A DNA stretch of 6,158 bases, from contig JAFGXZ010000069.1 in NCBI GenBank assembly GCA_016936335.1, positions 1 to 6,158 of the forward strand. The letters are read 5' to 3'. Source of the stretch: Fidelibacterota bacterium. GTDB taxonomy: Bacteria; Fidelibacterota; UBA2242. The notes beneath the pieces are model-generated. The model had not been told where the DNA came from. It did no database searches and worked only from the letters and a program-made list of their open reading frames with translations. This document shows positions 1-5,794 of this stretch, in pieces. Within the stretch, counting starts at the first letter, position 1. Every line of letters begins with the position of its first letter. The position numbers and the translations under genes are program-made.

Positions 1-72
1 CCCATGATCTACGTGTCCGATCGTACCTACATTCACATGGGGCTTCGTACGCTTAAATTGTTCCTTCGCCAT
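1..72 (-). CDS. tuf: Elongation factor Tu, N-terminal fragment (cut by window edge)
   Basis: EF-Tu is the GTPase that delivers aminoacyl-tRNA to the ribosomal A site in the cytoplasm. Only 24 codons are visible. They read MAKEQFKRTKPHVNVGTIG and then HVDHG, which is the characteristic EF-Tu N-terminus leading into the G1 (P-loop) motif GHVDHGKT. The ATG at 72-70 follows a strong Shine-Dalgarno sequence (AAGGAG, 5-nt spacing). The gene is the last visible member of a four-tRNA plus tuf unit, the same order as the tufB locus of E. coli, so it is probably cotranscribed with the tRNAs. The rest of the gene lies beyond the left edge. EF-G and IF-2 also carry a GHVDHGKT-like motif, but the residues before it are specific to EF-Tu, so the call is firm. 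Confidence 0.96.
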   Translation of the reverse strand, partial: MAKEQFKRTKPHVNVGTIGHVDHG

Positions 73-77
73 GGGCT

Positions 78-83
78 CTCCTT
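78..83 (-). promoter_or_regulatory. Ribosome binding site of tuf
   Basis: The minus strand reads AAGGAG followed by AGCCC and then ATG. This near-perfect anti-16S match confirms the tuf start. It also shows that this organism uses Shine-Dalgarno initiation, at least for highly expressed genes. Confidence 0.85.
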
Positions 84-134
84 CTTAATTATATTCAAGT
101 TATAAATGATCGTGATTTAACGATTTCCATGTTG

Positions 135-207
<73 letters not shown>

Positions 208-264
208 ATTTCATTCAAACAGAAAAGATAGTACTTTCAGGTAAAATAACCACATTTGTAGGTG

Positions 265-335
265 AGCGGGTGAAGGGAATTGAACCCTCGTCACCGGCTT
301 GGAAGGCCGGAGCTTTACCACTAAGCTACACCCGC
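265..335 (-). tRNA. glyT: tRNA-Gly, anticodon UCC
   Basis: This is a 71-nt cloverleaf with a perfect acceptor stem GCGGGTG/CACCCGC. The D-arm contains TAGCTTAGTGGTAAAGC. The anticodon stem CCGGC/GCCGG encloses the loop CTTCCAA, so the anticodon is TCC, reading GGA/GGG as glycine. The T-loop contains GTTCAAT. The discriminator is U and CCA is not encoded (the next bases are CAC). It is the third tRNA of the operon and lies 9 bp from the tRNA-Tyr gene. Confidence 0.97.
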
Positions 336-344
336 AGGAAGATG

Positions 345-428
345 TGGGCCGGGATGGATTTGAACCACCGCAGGCATTTCGCCGGCAGATTTACAGTCTG
401 CTGCCATTAACCACTCGGCCACCGACCC
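345..428 (-). tRNA. tyrU: tRNA-Tyr, anticodon GUA
   Basis: This is an 84-nt class II tRNA with the long variable arm expected of tyrosine tRNAs. The acceptor stem GGGTCGG/CCGGCCC contains one T-G wobble pair. The anticodon stem GCAGA/TCTGC encloses the loop CTGTAAA, so the anticodon is GTA (UAC/UAU, tyrosine). The T-loop contains GTTCAAA. The discriminator is A, typical for Tyr, and CCA is not encoded (the next bases are CAT). It is the second tRNA of the operon and sits 155 nt downstream of the first, an unusually long gap for this cluster. Confidence 0.97.
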
Positions 429-523
429 GTTTTAATTCTGATTTAAGTGATGGAAGTTGTCTACCGTTTTGAAAATTAAAACTATTTGACCTAGCGAAAG
501 TAATAACTCTCTCCCAAAAACCT

Positions 524-550
524 CTTATCATGGGCATTGGTAATCGTCAA
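524..550 (-). promoter_or_regulatory. Possible internal promoter between tRNA-Thr(UGU) and tRNA-Tyr
   Basis: In the 155-nt gap at 429-583 the minus strand shows TTGACG at 550-545 and GATAAG at 529-524, separated by 15 nt. The -35 box is good (5 of 6). The -10 box matches 4 of 6 and the spacing is short, so this is only a candidate. It would let tRNA-Tyr, tRNA-Gly, tRNA-Thr(GGU) and tuf be transcribed separately from the first tRNA. No coding potential is seen in this gap. Confidence 0.25.
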
Positions 551-571
551 ATCTCCATTTCAAAAACCACT

Positions 572-585
572 CTCAATTCGTTGAG
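572..585 (-). other. Short stem-loop at the 3' end of tRNA-Thr(UGU)
   Basis: The minus strand reads CTCAA-CGAA-TTGAG, a 5-bp stem with a 4-nt loop. It includes the discriminator and the base before it, and continues into the spacer, with a short T run (GGTTTTTG) a few bases later. It could mark 3'-end processing or weak attenuation of the precursor transcript. It is too short and AT-rich to call a terminator. Confidence 0.25.
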
Positions 586-656
586 CCACCAGCAGGGATC
601 GAACCCGCGACCCGCTGATTACAAATCAGCCGCTCTACCAGCTGAGCTATGGTGGC
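584..656 (-). tRNA. thrU: tRNA-Thr, anticodon UGU
   Basis: This is a 73-nt cloverleaf with a perfect acceptor stem GCCACCA/TGGTGGC. The D-arm contains TAGCTCAGCTGGTAGAGC. The anticodon stem GCTGA/TCAGC encloses the loop TTTGTAA, so the anticodon is TGT, reading ACA/ACG as threonine. The T-loop contains GTTCGAT. The discriminator is U and CCA is not encoded (the next bases are CAA). It is the first gene of the tRNA-tuf unit, matching thrU in E. coli. With the GGU isoacceptor at 135-207 it gives two threonine tRNAs in one operon. Confidence 0.97.
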
Positions 657-670
657 GTATATTTCCAGTG

Positions 671-694
671 AAAAAGAGTCTTTCTAAACTCTTT
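671..694 (-). other. Hairpin in the predicted leader of the tRNA-tuf operon
   Basis: On the minus strand AAAGAGT (694-688) pairs over 7 bp with ACTCTTT (679-673) across an 8-nt loop. Two more T residues follow, giving a run of five T. It lies 14 nt before the first tRNA. The form resembles a weak attenuator. The CTCTTT core also resembles the boxA antitermination element of stable-RNA leaders (TGCTCTTTAACA), but the match is partial. The inverted repeat is clear to see; its role is inference. Confidence 0.3.
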
Positions 695-709
695 CCAACA
701 ACCATCCAA

Positions 710-738
710 ATATTAGCGGTGAACTCGGAAATTGAAAA
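710..738 (-). promoter_or_regulatory. Candidate promoter of the tRNA-tuf operon
   Basis: The minus strand carries TTTTCA at 738-733 and TAATAT at 715-710 with a 17-nt spacer. Each box is a moderate match to the sigma-70 consensus. Transcription would start near position 703, about 47 nt before tRNA-Thr(UGU), leaving a leader that contains the 671-694 hairpin. The location is right for the operon promoter, but the boxes are imperfect and the region is AT-rich, so other placements are possible. Confidence 0.3.
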
Positions 739-860
739 AGCCTCGAAAGTTAACACAATTTATTTAGATTTCAATAGAAAATTTTCACGTAAAAGTAATT
801 TTTATTTTTTATACGAATTGCATAAGTTTCACCCTGAAACAGAATTAAGGCGAGATATCT

Positions 861-1817
861 ATGTCAATATTAGTCACCGGTGCAGCAGGATTTATTGGAT
901 TCCATCTGTCCAAAAAACTGCTCGACAATGGAAAATCCGTTGTGGGATACGATAGTGTAAATGATTATTACGACCCTTCATTGAAAGAAGCCCGGTTGAA
1001 AATATTGGAAAAATCAGAGCGTTTCACGCTTTACCGAAACGATCTTTGCGACTTCAAAGCACTGGAAGCGGTATTTGAAACCCACAATATTCAAAAAGTC
1101 TGTAATCTCGCAGCCCAGGCTGGTGTCCGGTATTCATTAATCAACCCCTTTGCCTATCAAAAATCAAATCTTGAGGGATTTTTGAATATTATCGAATTGT
1201 CGAAACGTGCTCAAGTCAGTAATTTTGTCTACGCGTCCAGCTCCAGCGTTTATGGCAACAATAAAAAACTACCCTTTTCAGTTGATGATAATGTCGACCA
1301 TCCAATTTCACTCTATGCCGCTTCAAAAAAATCAAACGAGTTAATTGCTCATACCTATTCGCATTTGTTTAATATGCCCACAACGGGTTTACGGTTTTTC
1401 ACGGTTTATGGCCCCTATGGCAGACCCGATATGGCTCTGTATATTTTTACCAAAAAAATTCTCGCCGGTGAAGCTATTGATGTCTATAACAATGGAAAAA
1501 TGCGCCGGGATTTTACCTATGTTGATGATATTGTAGACGGGATTATTGCCGCTCTAAATATACCATCGGATTATGAGGTATTCAATCTCGGAAATCACCG
1601 CAGTGAAGATTTAATGGATTTTATCCGATTGATTGAAAAACGACTTGGCAGACAGGCGAAAATCAATTTGATGCCGATTCAGCCAGGCGATGTTCCGGAA
1701 ACCTTTGCCGATATAGACCACTCCCGGAAAATTCTCGGATTTAATCCGACCACGGGAATTGAATTGGGAATCGAGCGGTTTATCGACTGGTACAAAGATT
1801 ATTATCACATAAATTGA
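861..1817 (+). CDS. NAD-dependent sugar-nucleotide epimerase, UDP-glucuronate 4-epimerase type
   Basis: This 318-residue extended SDR enzyme probably interconverts UDP-glucuronate and UDP-galacturonate in the cytoplasm, supplying acidic sugar for LPS or capsule. It opens directly with the NAD-binding Rossmann motif TGAAGFIG (residues 6-13). Further family marks are NDYYD and LKEARL after the second strand, NLAAQAGVRYS, the SSSSVYG segment (Ser126-129), the catalytic YxxxK (Tyr152, Lys156) and RFFTVYGPYGRPDMA, followed by MRRDFTYVDDIVDGI. The motif set matches the CapI/LspL-type UDP-glucuronate 4-epimerases better than GalE. It is slightly shorter than the usual 330-340 residues: the loop after VDDIVDGIIAALN is reduced to a few residues before the conserved FNLGN. 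The next gene starts 7 bp after its stop, so the two form an operon. The family is certain; the exact substrate is inferred. Confidence 0.9.
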   Translation: MSILVTGAAGFIGFHLSKKLLDNGKSVVGYDSVNDYYDPSLKEARLKILEKSERFTLYRNDLCDFKALEAVFETHNIQKVCNLAAQAGVRYSLINPFAYQKSNLEGFLNIIELSKRAQVSNFVYASSSSVYGNNKKLPFSVDDNVDHPISLYAASKKSNELIAHTYSHLFNMPTTGLRFFTVYGPYGRPDMALYIFTKKILAGEAIDVYNNGKMRRDFTYVDDIVDGIIAALNIPSDYEVFNLGNHRSEDLMDFIRLIEKRLGRQAKINLMPIQPGDVPETFADIDHSRKILGFNPTTGIELGIERFIDWYKDYYHIN

Positions 1818-1824
1818 GTACACT

Positions 1825-2811
1825 ATGTCACCTTATAATGATCTATCGAAAAATACCCTGCGGTCACTATTCAAAGACATTTCATCATTAAATATTCTGG
1901 TGATCGGAGATTTGATTCTTGACAATTATATTTGGGGATCGGTAAATCGAATTTCACCGGAAGCCCCCGTTCCGGTAATTCAGGTAAAAACCAAGGAAAA
2001 CCGCCTTGGAGGTGCTGGAAATGTCGCCGCAAATCTGGCCAGCCTGGGTAGTAAGGTAACACTCGCCGGAATATGTGGTGATGATAATTACAAAAATGTT
2101 TTGTCCGAATTGTGCAATCACTGTAATATCAAGCCGCTAATCCAGGAGATTCCCAACCGGCAGACGACATTAAAATCACGGGTCATCGCGCAGCACCAAC
2201 AGCTCATCCGCATCGATAATGAATCCTGTGAACCTATTCAGGATACTACGGCAACGGTTTTTTATAAAAAGATTGTAGGAGATTCAGAACAGTATGACGG
2301 CGTAATTATATCCGATTATAATAAGGGATTACTGACGGTAAATCTGACATCGGATATCCTGAAACACTTTTCTGGGAGACCCGTAATAGTTGATCCAAAG
2401 AGCAACGATTTTTCAAAATATCATGGTGCTACCACTCTTAAGCCTAATCGCAAAGAATTTGCGAGCGCAATTCGACACCCCGATTTGAAAGATGATGAAG
2501 TTGGCGAATATGCCAAAAAACTGGTGTCTGATCTGGAACTGGAAGGACTCGTTATCACGCTTGGCGACCAGGGTGTTTTTGTCCTCGATAACAACCATAA
2601 GAGTCTAACCGTACCAACCAAGGCCCGTGAAGTGTTTGATGTCAGTGGTGCAGGAGACACGTTTATTGCGACATTTTTAGCCGGATTAATTCTCACAGAT
2701 AACTGGTTCACTGCTGCAAAAGCCGCCAACCTCGCATCCGGTGTTGTGGTTGCCAAAATCGGTACCGCAACGGTCACGATTGACGAAATATTTACAAATT
2801 ACGAATTATAA
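1825..2811 (+). CDS. rfaE1: D-glycero-beta-D-manno-heptose-7-phosphate kinase, stand-alone
   Basis: This 328-residue PfkB/ribokinase-fold enzyme phosphorylates heptose 7-phosphate at C1 on the way to ADP-heptose for the LPS inner core. Marks of the HldE kinase domain are IGDLILDNYIWG (residues 27-38), the RISPEAPVPV substrate lid segment (42-51), GGAGNVAANLASLG (62-75), TTLKSRVIA followed by QLIRID, VDPKS and TLKPNRKEF. The C-terminal DVSGAGDTF (272-280) carries the anion hole and catalytic Asp278. The length equals the kinase domain alone, so the cytidylyltransferase-like half of bifunctional HldE is absent and must be a separate gene (RfaE2/HldC type) elsewhere. It starts 7 bp after the epimerase stop with a poor Shine-Dalgarno, which suggests translational coupling. 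Its TAA is one base from the convergent cysS stop. Beta rather than alpha anomer specificity is inferred from similarity. Other names are HldA or HldE N-terminal domain. Confidence 0.92.
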   Translation: MSPYNDLSKNTLRSLFKDISSLNILVIGDLILDNYIWGSVNRISPEAPVPVIQVKTKENRLGGAGNVAANLASLGSKVTLAGICGDDNYKNVLSELCNHCNIKPLIQEIPNRQTTLKSRVIAQHQQLIRIDNESCEPIQDTTATVFYKKIVGDSEQYDGVIISDYNKGLLTVNLTSDILKHFSGRPVIVDPKSNDFSKYHGATTLKPNRKEFASAIRHPDLKDDEVGEYAKKLVSDLELEGLVITLGDQGVFVLDNNHKSLTVPTKAREVFDVSGAGDTFIATFLAGLILTDNWFTAAKAANLASGVVVAKIGTATVTIDEIFTNYEL

Positions 2812-2815
2812 TTTA
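2809..2815. other. Convergent stop codons one base apart (rfaE1 / cysS)
   Basis: The sequence reads TAA-T-TTA: the plus-strand TAA at 2809-2811, one base, then the complement of the minus-strand TAA at 2815-2813. Any terminator for either unit must lie inside the opposite gene. I see no strong GC hairpin with a T run nearby on either strand. Confidence 0.9.
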
Positions 2816-4219
2816 TTTTGTTTGAATTTTCCGCTTCCAGGTTGTTCCCTGGGGCGTGTCTTCGAGTATAATACCCCGATGTAACAACTCATCCCGTATC
2901 CGGTCGGCTTCCGCCCAATTTCGATCCGCCCTGGCTTGTTGCCGGGCATCGATTAGGGTCTGTTCCTTATTTGTTAATTGATTTTCCGGTTCTTCCAGCA
3001 CATTCAGGACAGAATCAATTCTATTCAAATATACTAAAATCCGCCGAACATCTTCCTTGGTCAATGAATGGGTCTCGCGATAAGTATTAATCTCATGAAT
3101 ACATGAAAAAACCGATCCCAGTGCACCTGAAATATTCAGATCATCATCCAGAGTTGCTTCAAAGTCATTCAAATATTTATCGATTATTTTACCGATATCT
3201 TGCGATTCCTGATCAGATCTTACGGCCAGAGATTTTTTAAAATCCCTTAATCGTGTAATGCTCTTTGCAGCAGCTTCGACTTTATCAAAAGTGAAATTCA
3301 ATTTTTGGCGGTAGTGCGTACTCAAGAGTACATATCGGATAGCAGTGGCGTCAATCCCTTTCTCAAGAAGTTCCCGTAAACGATAAAAATTGCCGGCAGA
3401 CTTACTCATTTTATCGCCTTCAACCATTAAATGTTCACAATGAATCCAGTAATTCACAAATTTTTTACCGCTGGCCGCTTCGCTTTGGGCAATTTCATTC
3501 TCATGGTGGGGAAAAATATTATCCACACCACCTGTATGAATATCAAAGTGATTTCCAAGATATTTTGAACTCATCGCGGAACATTCAATATGCCAGCCCG
3601 GTCGACCCTTGCCAATTTCCGTTTCCCAGAAAACCGGACCATCTTCCTCTTTCCAAGCTTTCCAAAGTGCAAAATCCCGAATTTCCTCTTTTTCATATTC
3701 ATCGTTCTGGACCCGCGTGCCCTGTTGCATTTCTGCAATATTCAGATGCGCCAGTTTACCATAAGCAGGATAATCGGACACCCTGAAGTAGATGGATCCG
3801 TCATCAGTCCGATAGGCGATGCCTTTATCCATGATTGATTTAATTAATCTCACCATCTCCGGTACGTGATCCGTCGCAGCCGGATAGACTTCGGCCCGTT
3901 CAATCCCGAGTGTATCCAAATCCTCAAAAAAAGCATTCTGGTAGGGTTTGGTAAATTCACGGATCGACTTGCCGGTCTTATTGGCGTCACGAATAATTTT
4001 ATCATCAACATCAGTAATATTCATTACCTGTGTAACCTGATACCCTTTGAATTTCAGGTAGCGTCGGAGTATATCTTCGAATAAATAAGCTCGGAAATTT
4101 CCAATATGAGCAAAATTATAGACCGTTGGGCCACAGGTATACATTCTGACTTTACCGGCTTGCAATGGCTGAAATATTTCCTTCTTACGGGTCATGGTAT
4201 TATAAAGACGGAGCGCCAT
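2813..4219 (-). CDS. cysS: Cysteinyl-tRNA synthetase
   Basis: This class I aminoacyl-tRNA synthetase of 468 residues, close to the usual 460-470, charges tRNA-Cys in the cytoplasm. TCGPTVYNFAHIGNFR (residues 28-43) holds the HIGH-type signature as HIGN, a common CysRS form. KMSKS is at 270-274. The four zinc ligands that select cysteine are all present: Cys29, Cys213 (in WHIECSAMS), His238 and Glu242 (in FPHHENE). Their spacing matches E. coli CysRS with a constant small offset. The C-terminal part has the helical DALR region and the conserved end with ADRIRDELLHRGI and LEDTPQGTTWK. The ATG lies 2 bp after the stop of the NusG-like gene and is preceded by AGGA (4231-4228) at 8-nt spacing, inside that gene's end. 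It is the last gene of the minus-strand unit, and no terminator hairpin follows its stop. Confidence 0.98.
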   Translation of the reverse strand: MALRLYNTMTRKKEIFQPLQAGKVRMYTCGPTVYNFAHIGNFRAYLFEDILRRYLKFKGYQVTQVMNITDVDDKIIRDANKTGKSIREFTKPYQNAFFEDLDTLGIERAEVYPAATDHVPEMVRLIKSIMDKGIAYRTDDGSIYFRVSDYPAYGKLAHLNIAEMQQGTRVQNDEYEKEEIRDFALWKAWKEEDGPVFWETEIGKGRPGWHIECSAMSSKYLGNHFDIHTGGVDNIFPHHENEIAQSEAASGKKFVNYWIHCEHLMVEGDKMSKSAGNFYRLRELLEKGIDATAIRYVLLSTHYRQKLNFTFDKVEAAAKSITRLRDFKKSLAVRSDQESQDIGKIIDKYLNDFEATLDDDLNISGALGSVFSCIHEINTYRETHSLTKEDVRRILVYLNRIDSVLNVLEEPENQLTNKEQTLIDARQQARADRNWAEADRIRDELLHRGIILEDTPQGTTWKRKIQTK

Positions 4220-4221
4220 AT

Positions 4222-4806
4222 TTAGATTCCTAAAGGTATTGATACGTGGGTTTTCTTTTCATATTCTTTGATGTAGGGTTTCAGAAGTTCAGGATTAATC
4301 ATCACCTCAAAAGCGCATGGTGGAATTTTTAGGGTAATGAAAAACCGGTTCTCGTTTTCTATACGAACAAGTTTTCCAATAGCACCTTTCATGGGGCCAT
4401 CACTGACTTCCACATCCTGTCCTGTTACAGGATAATTTCTCTTTTTCAGTTCTATACCCTCATTCATTGCCTGCATCAAGGCCTGGATCTGAAAATCCGG
4501 AATGGGTGCCATTTCATCTTTAAACTTGATAAACCGTATTGCGCCATATAATTCCAGCACGAAAACCGAATTTTTCGCTGATATCCGCACAAACACATAT
4601 CCACGGATCAGGGGTACTTCAACCAATTTTTTTCGATCAATCCATTGATGATATTCTTTTTTTAACGGGAGATAGGATTCAATGCCCTTCTCGTCAAGTA
4701 ATTCCTTGACCTTTTTCTCATGTCGCGATTTTGTATATAATGCAAACCAGTGCAGAGCATTGTAATCAAGATTTGTTTCTGGACCCTGTCTACCTGAATT
4801 ATTCAT
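4222..4806 (-). CDS. NusG-like transcription antitermination factor (UpxY/RfaH type)
   Basis: This 194-residue protein has a NusG N-terminal (NGN) domain at about residues 15-105, with HWFALYTKSRHEKKV, GIESYLPL and the RNA-polymerase-facing segment VPLIRGYVFVRI. A KOW domain follows at about 126-165, with GQDVEVSDGPMKGAIGKLVRI. Such factors bind the clamp of elongating RNA polymerase and suppress pausing or termination. The DRKK.VEVPL pattern resembles the specialised UpxY/RfaH paralogues found with polysaccharide operons more than housekeeping NusG. I chose the ATG at 4806-4804: it overlaps the ddl end by 8 bp and has a weak GGTGA just upstream. A TTG at 4821 would add five residues (199 aa) and a GTG at 4812 would add two. 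It lies between ddl and cysS, 2 bp from cysS. The family is firm; the paralogue role and target operon are inferred. Confidence 0.88.
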   Translation of the reverse strand: MNNSGRQGPETNLDYNALHWFALYTKSRHEKKVKELLDEKGIESYLPLKKEYHQWIDRKKLVEVPLIRGYVFVRISAKNSVFVLELYGAIRFIKFKDEMAPIPDFQIQALMQAMNEGIELKKRNYPVTGQDVEVSDGPMKGAIGKLVRIENENRFFITLKIPPCAFEVMINPELLKPYIKEYEKKTHVSIPLGI

Positions 4807-5794
4807 TATCACCCAATCCAATTCGAATTATTTCTTCCAGTAACTGTTCAAAACTTAATCCAATCGCCTTAGCTGCTTTCGGCACCAGGCTGGTGGAGGT
4901 CATTCCCGGAAGCGTATTCATTTCCAGGAAATAGGGTTTGTTATCGTCCCCCAGACGCAGATCCATACGCCCGTAACCGGAACACCGCAACAGATTGAAA
5001 GCATTAACCGTAAAGTCCTGAATCTGTTTTGTCAGATCGTCGTCAATATCAGCCGGAACGATGTATTCACTCATCCCGCTGGTATATTTACATTCATAAT
5101 CATAGATGCCATGATGGGGACGAATTTCCACCACCGGCAGCGCTCTGTTCCCCAGCACCGCCACGGTCAGTTCACGCCCGGCAATATATTCCTCAACCAG
5201 AAATACCGAATTATACTTTAATGCTTCATTAATTGCCGGTCTTATCTGTTCCTGCTTTTTTACAATTGTCAAACCGACGGTTGATCCTTCATGTCCAGGT
5301 TTTATCACCAGGGGGAACTGGAATTTCTTCGTAATTGTATCAATGATCTTAGCATAATCCAATCCGCCATGGCGTTCAAAATACAACCATTTCGGCGTTG
5401 GAATCCCATTTTTTTCAAAAATCATCTTTGAGATAACTTTATCCATTGCAATCGCACAACCTTCGGCACTTGATCCATTGAACTGGCAGCCAAGGGTTTG
5501 CAGAATGCCCTGGACAACGCCATTTTCACCAGAACCACCATGGAGTGCACTGAAAATAAAATCTGCCGATCGAATTTCAGGGTCAATCAGCAAATGCACA
5601 AGATTTTCATCGCCGTGCTGAATATTCTGTGCCAAAGCGGGTAATGGTTCCTGTATCTGATTAATCGGCAAAACCGTATCAAGCAGAAGAATGTCATGTC
5701 CGTTTCGCTTCAACGCCTCTGCAATATTCTTTCCACTGGATAGTGAGACTTCCCGTTCGGACGATGTTCCGCCCATTAAAACAACAATTTTCAT
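4799..5794 (-). CDS. ddl: D-alanine--D-alanine ligase
   Basis: This ATP-grasp ligase of 331 residues joins two D-alanines in the cytoplasm for the peptidoglycan stem peptide. Visible marks are MGGTSSEREVSLSSG (residues 7-21, with Glu13 matching Glu15 of E. coli DdlB), ALHGGSGENG, the ATP-grasp segment VIKPGHEGSTVG, VEEYIAGRELTVAVLG and YDYECKYTSG, which carries the Lys-Tyr pair near the second D-Ala. GYGRMDLR and LEMNTLPGMTSTSLVP hold the metal ligands, including Glu291 and Asn293. The usual GEDG reads GENG here. I chose the ATG at 5794: it overlaps the gmhB TGA as ATGA and places the first beta strand right at the N-terminus. An upstream ATG at 5818 would add eight non-conserved residues. 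Downstream it overlaps the NusG-like gene. The Tyr supports D-Ala over D-lactate as second substrate, by analogy with known Ddl enzymes. Confidence 0.96.
   Translation of the reverse strand: MKIVVLMGGTSSEREVSLSSGKNIAEALKRNGHDILLLDTVLPINQIQEPLPALAQNIQHGDENLVHLLIDPEIRSADFIFSALHGGSGENGVVQGILQTLGCQFNGSSAEGCAIAMDKVISKMIFEKNGIPTPKWLYFERHGGLDYAKIIDTITKKFQFPLVIKPGHEGSTVGLTIVKKQEQIRPAINEALKYNSVFLVEEYIAGRELTVAVLGNRALPVVEIRPHHGIYDYECKYTSGMSEYIVPADIDDDLTKQIQDFTVNAFNLLRCSGYGRMDLRLGDDNKPYFLEMNTLPGMTSTSLVPKAAKAIGLSFEQLLEEIIRIGLGDNE

Larger units (their letters stand above)
657..860. other. Divergent intergenic region between the tRNA-tuf operon and the epimerase gene
   Basis: These 204 AT-rich bases separate a minus-strand stable-RNA unit from a plus-strand sugar-nucleotide unit and must hold promoters for both. 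A candidate minus-strand promoter is at 710-738. On the plus side, TATACG at 810-815 could be a -10 box, but no good -35 lies at normal distance. The epimerase start is preceded by AAGG at 847-850, 10 nt from the ATG, a modest ribosome binding site. No small gene is convincing here. Confidence 0.6.

Noticed and set aside
88..104. TATAAT (93-88) and TATAAC (104-99) on the minus strand as a tuf-specific promoter
   Set aside because: The TATAAT would start transcription inside the tuf ribosome binding site, and neither box has a credible -35 at 16-18 nt. The region is simply AT-rich.
530..955. Open frame of 141 codons on the plus strand containing a GSNPRPADYKSAALPAEL-like stretch
   Set aside because: It reads antisense through tRNA-Thr(UGU) and runs into the start of the epimerase in another frame. 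This peptide is a well-known spurious translation of antisense tRNA genes.
2421..2777. 118-codon minus-strand frame inside the heptose kinase gene
   Set aside because: It is a shadow of the kinase reading frame: low-complexity Ser/Ala/Thr composition, no recognisable motif, and it lies fully within a well-supported gene.
2837..2852. CCAGG-TTGTTC-CCTGG hairpin near the convergent stops as a terminator
   Set aside because: The stem is only 5 bp and no T run follows on either strand. It lies within conserved cysS coding sequence (the TPQGTTW region).
4731..5232. Plus-strand frames of 67 codons opposite ddl and the NusG-like gene
   Set aside because: They have no motifs or ribosome binding sites and lie antisense to strongly conserved coding regions.
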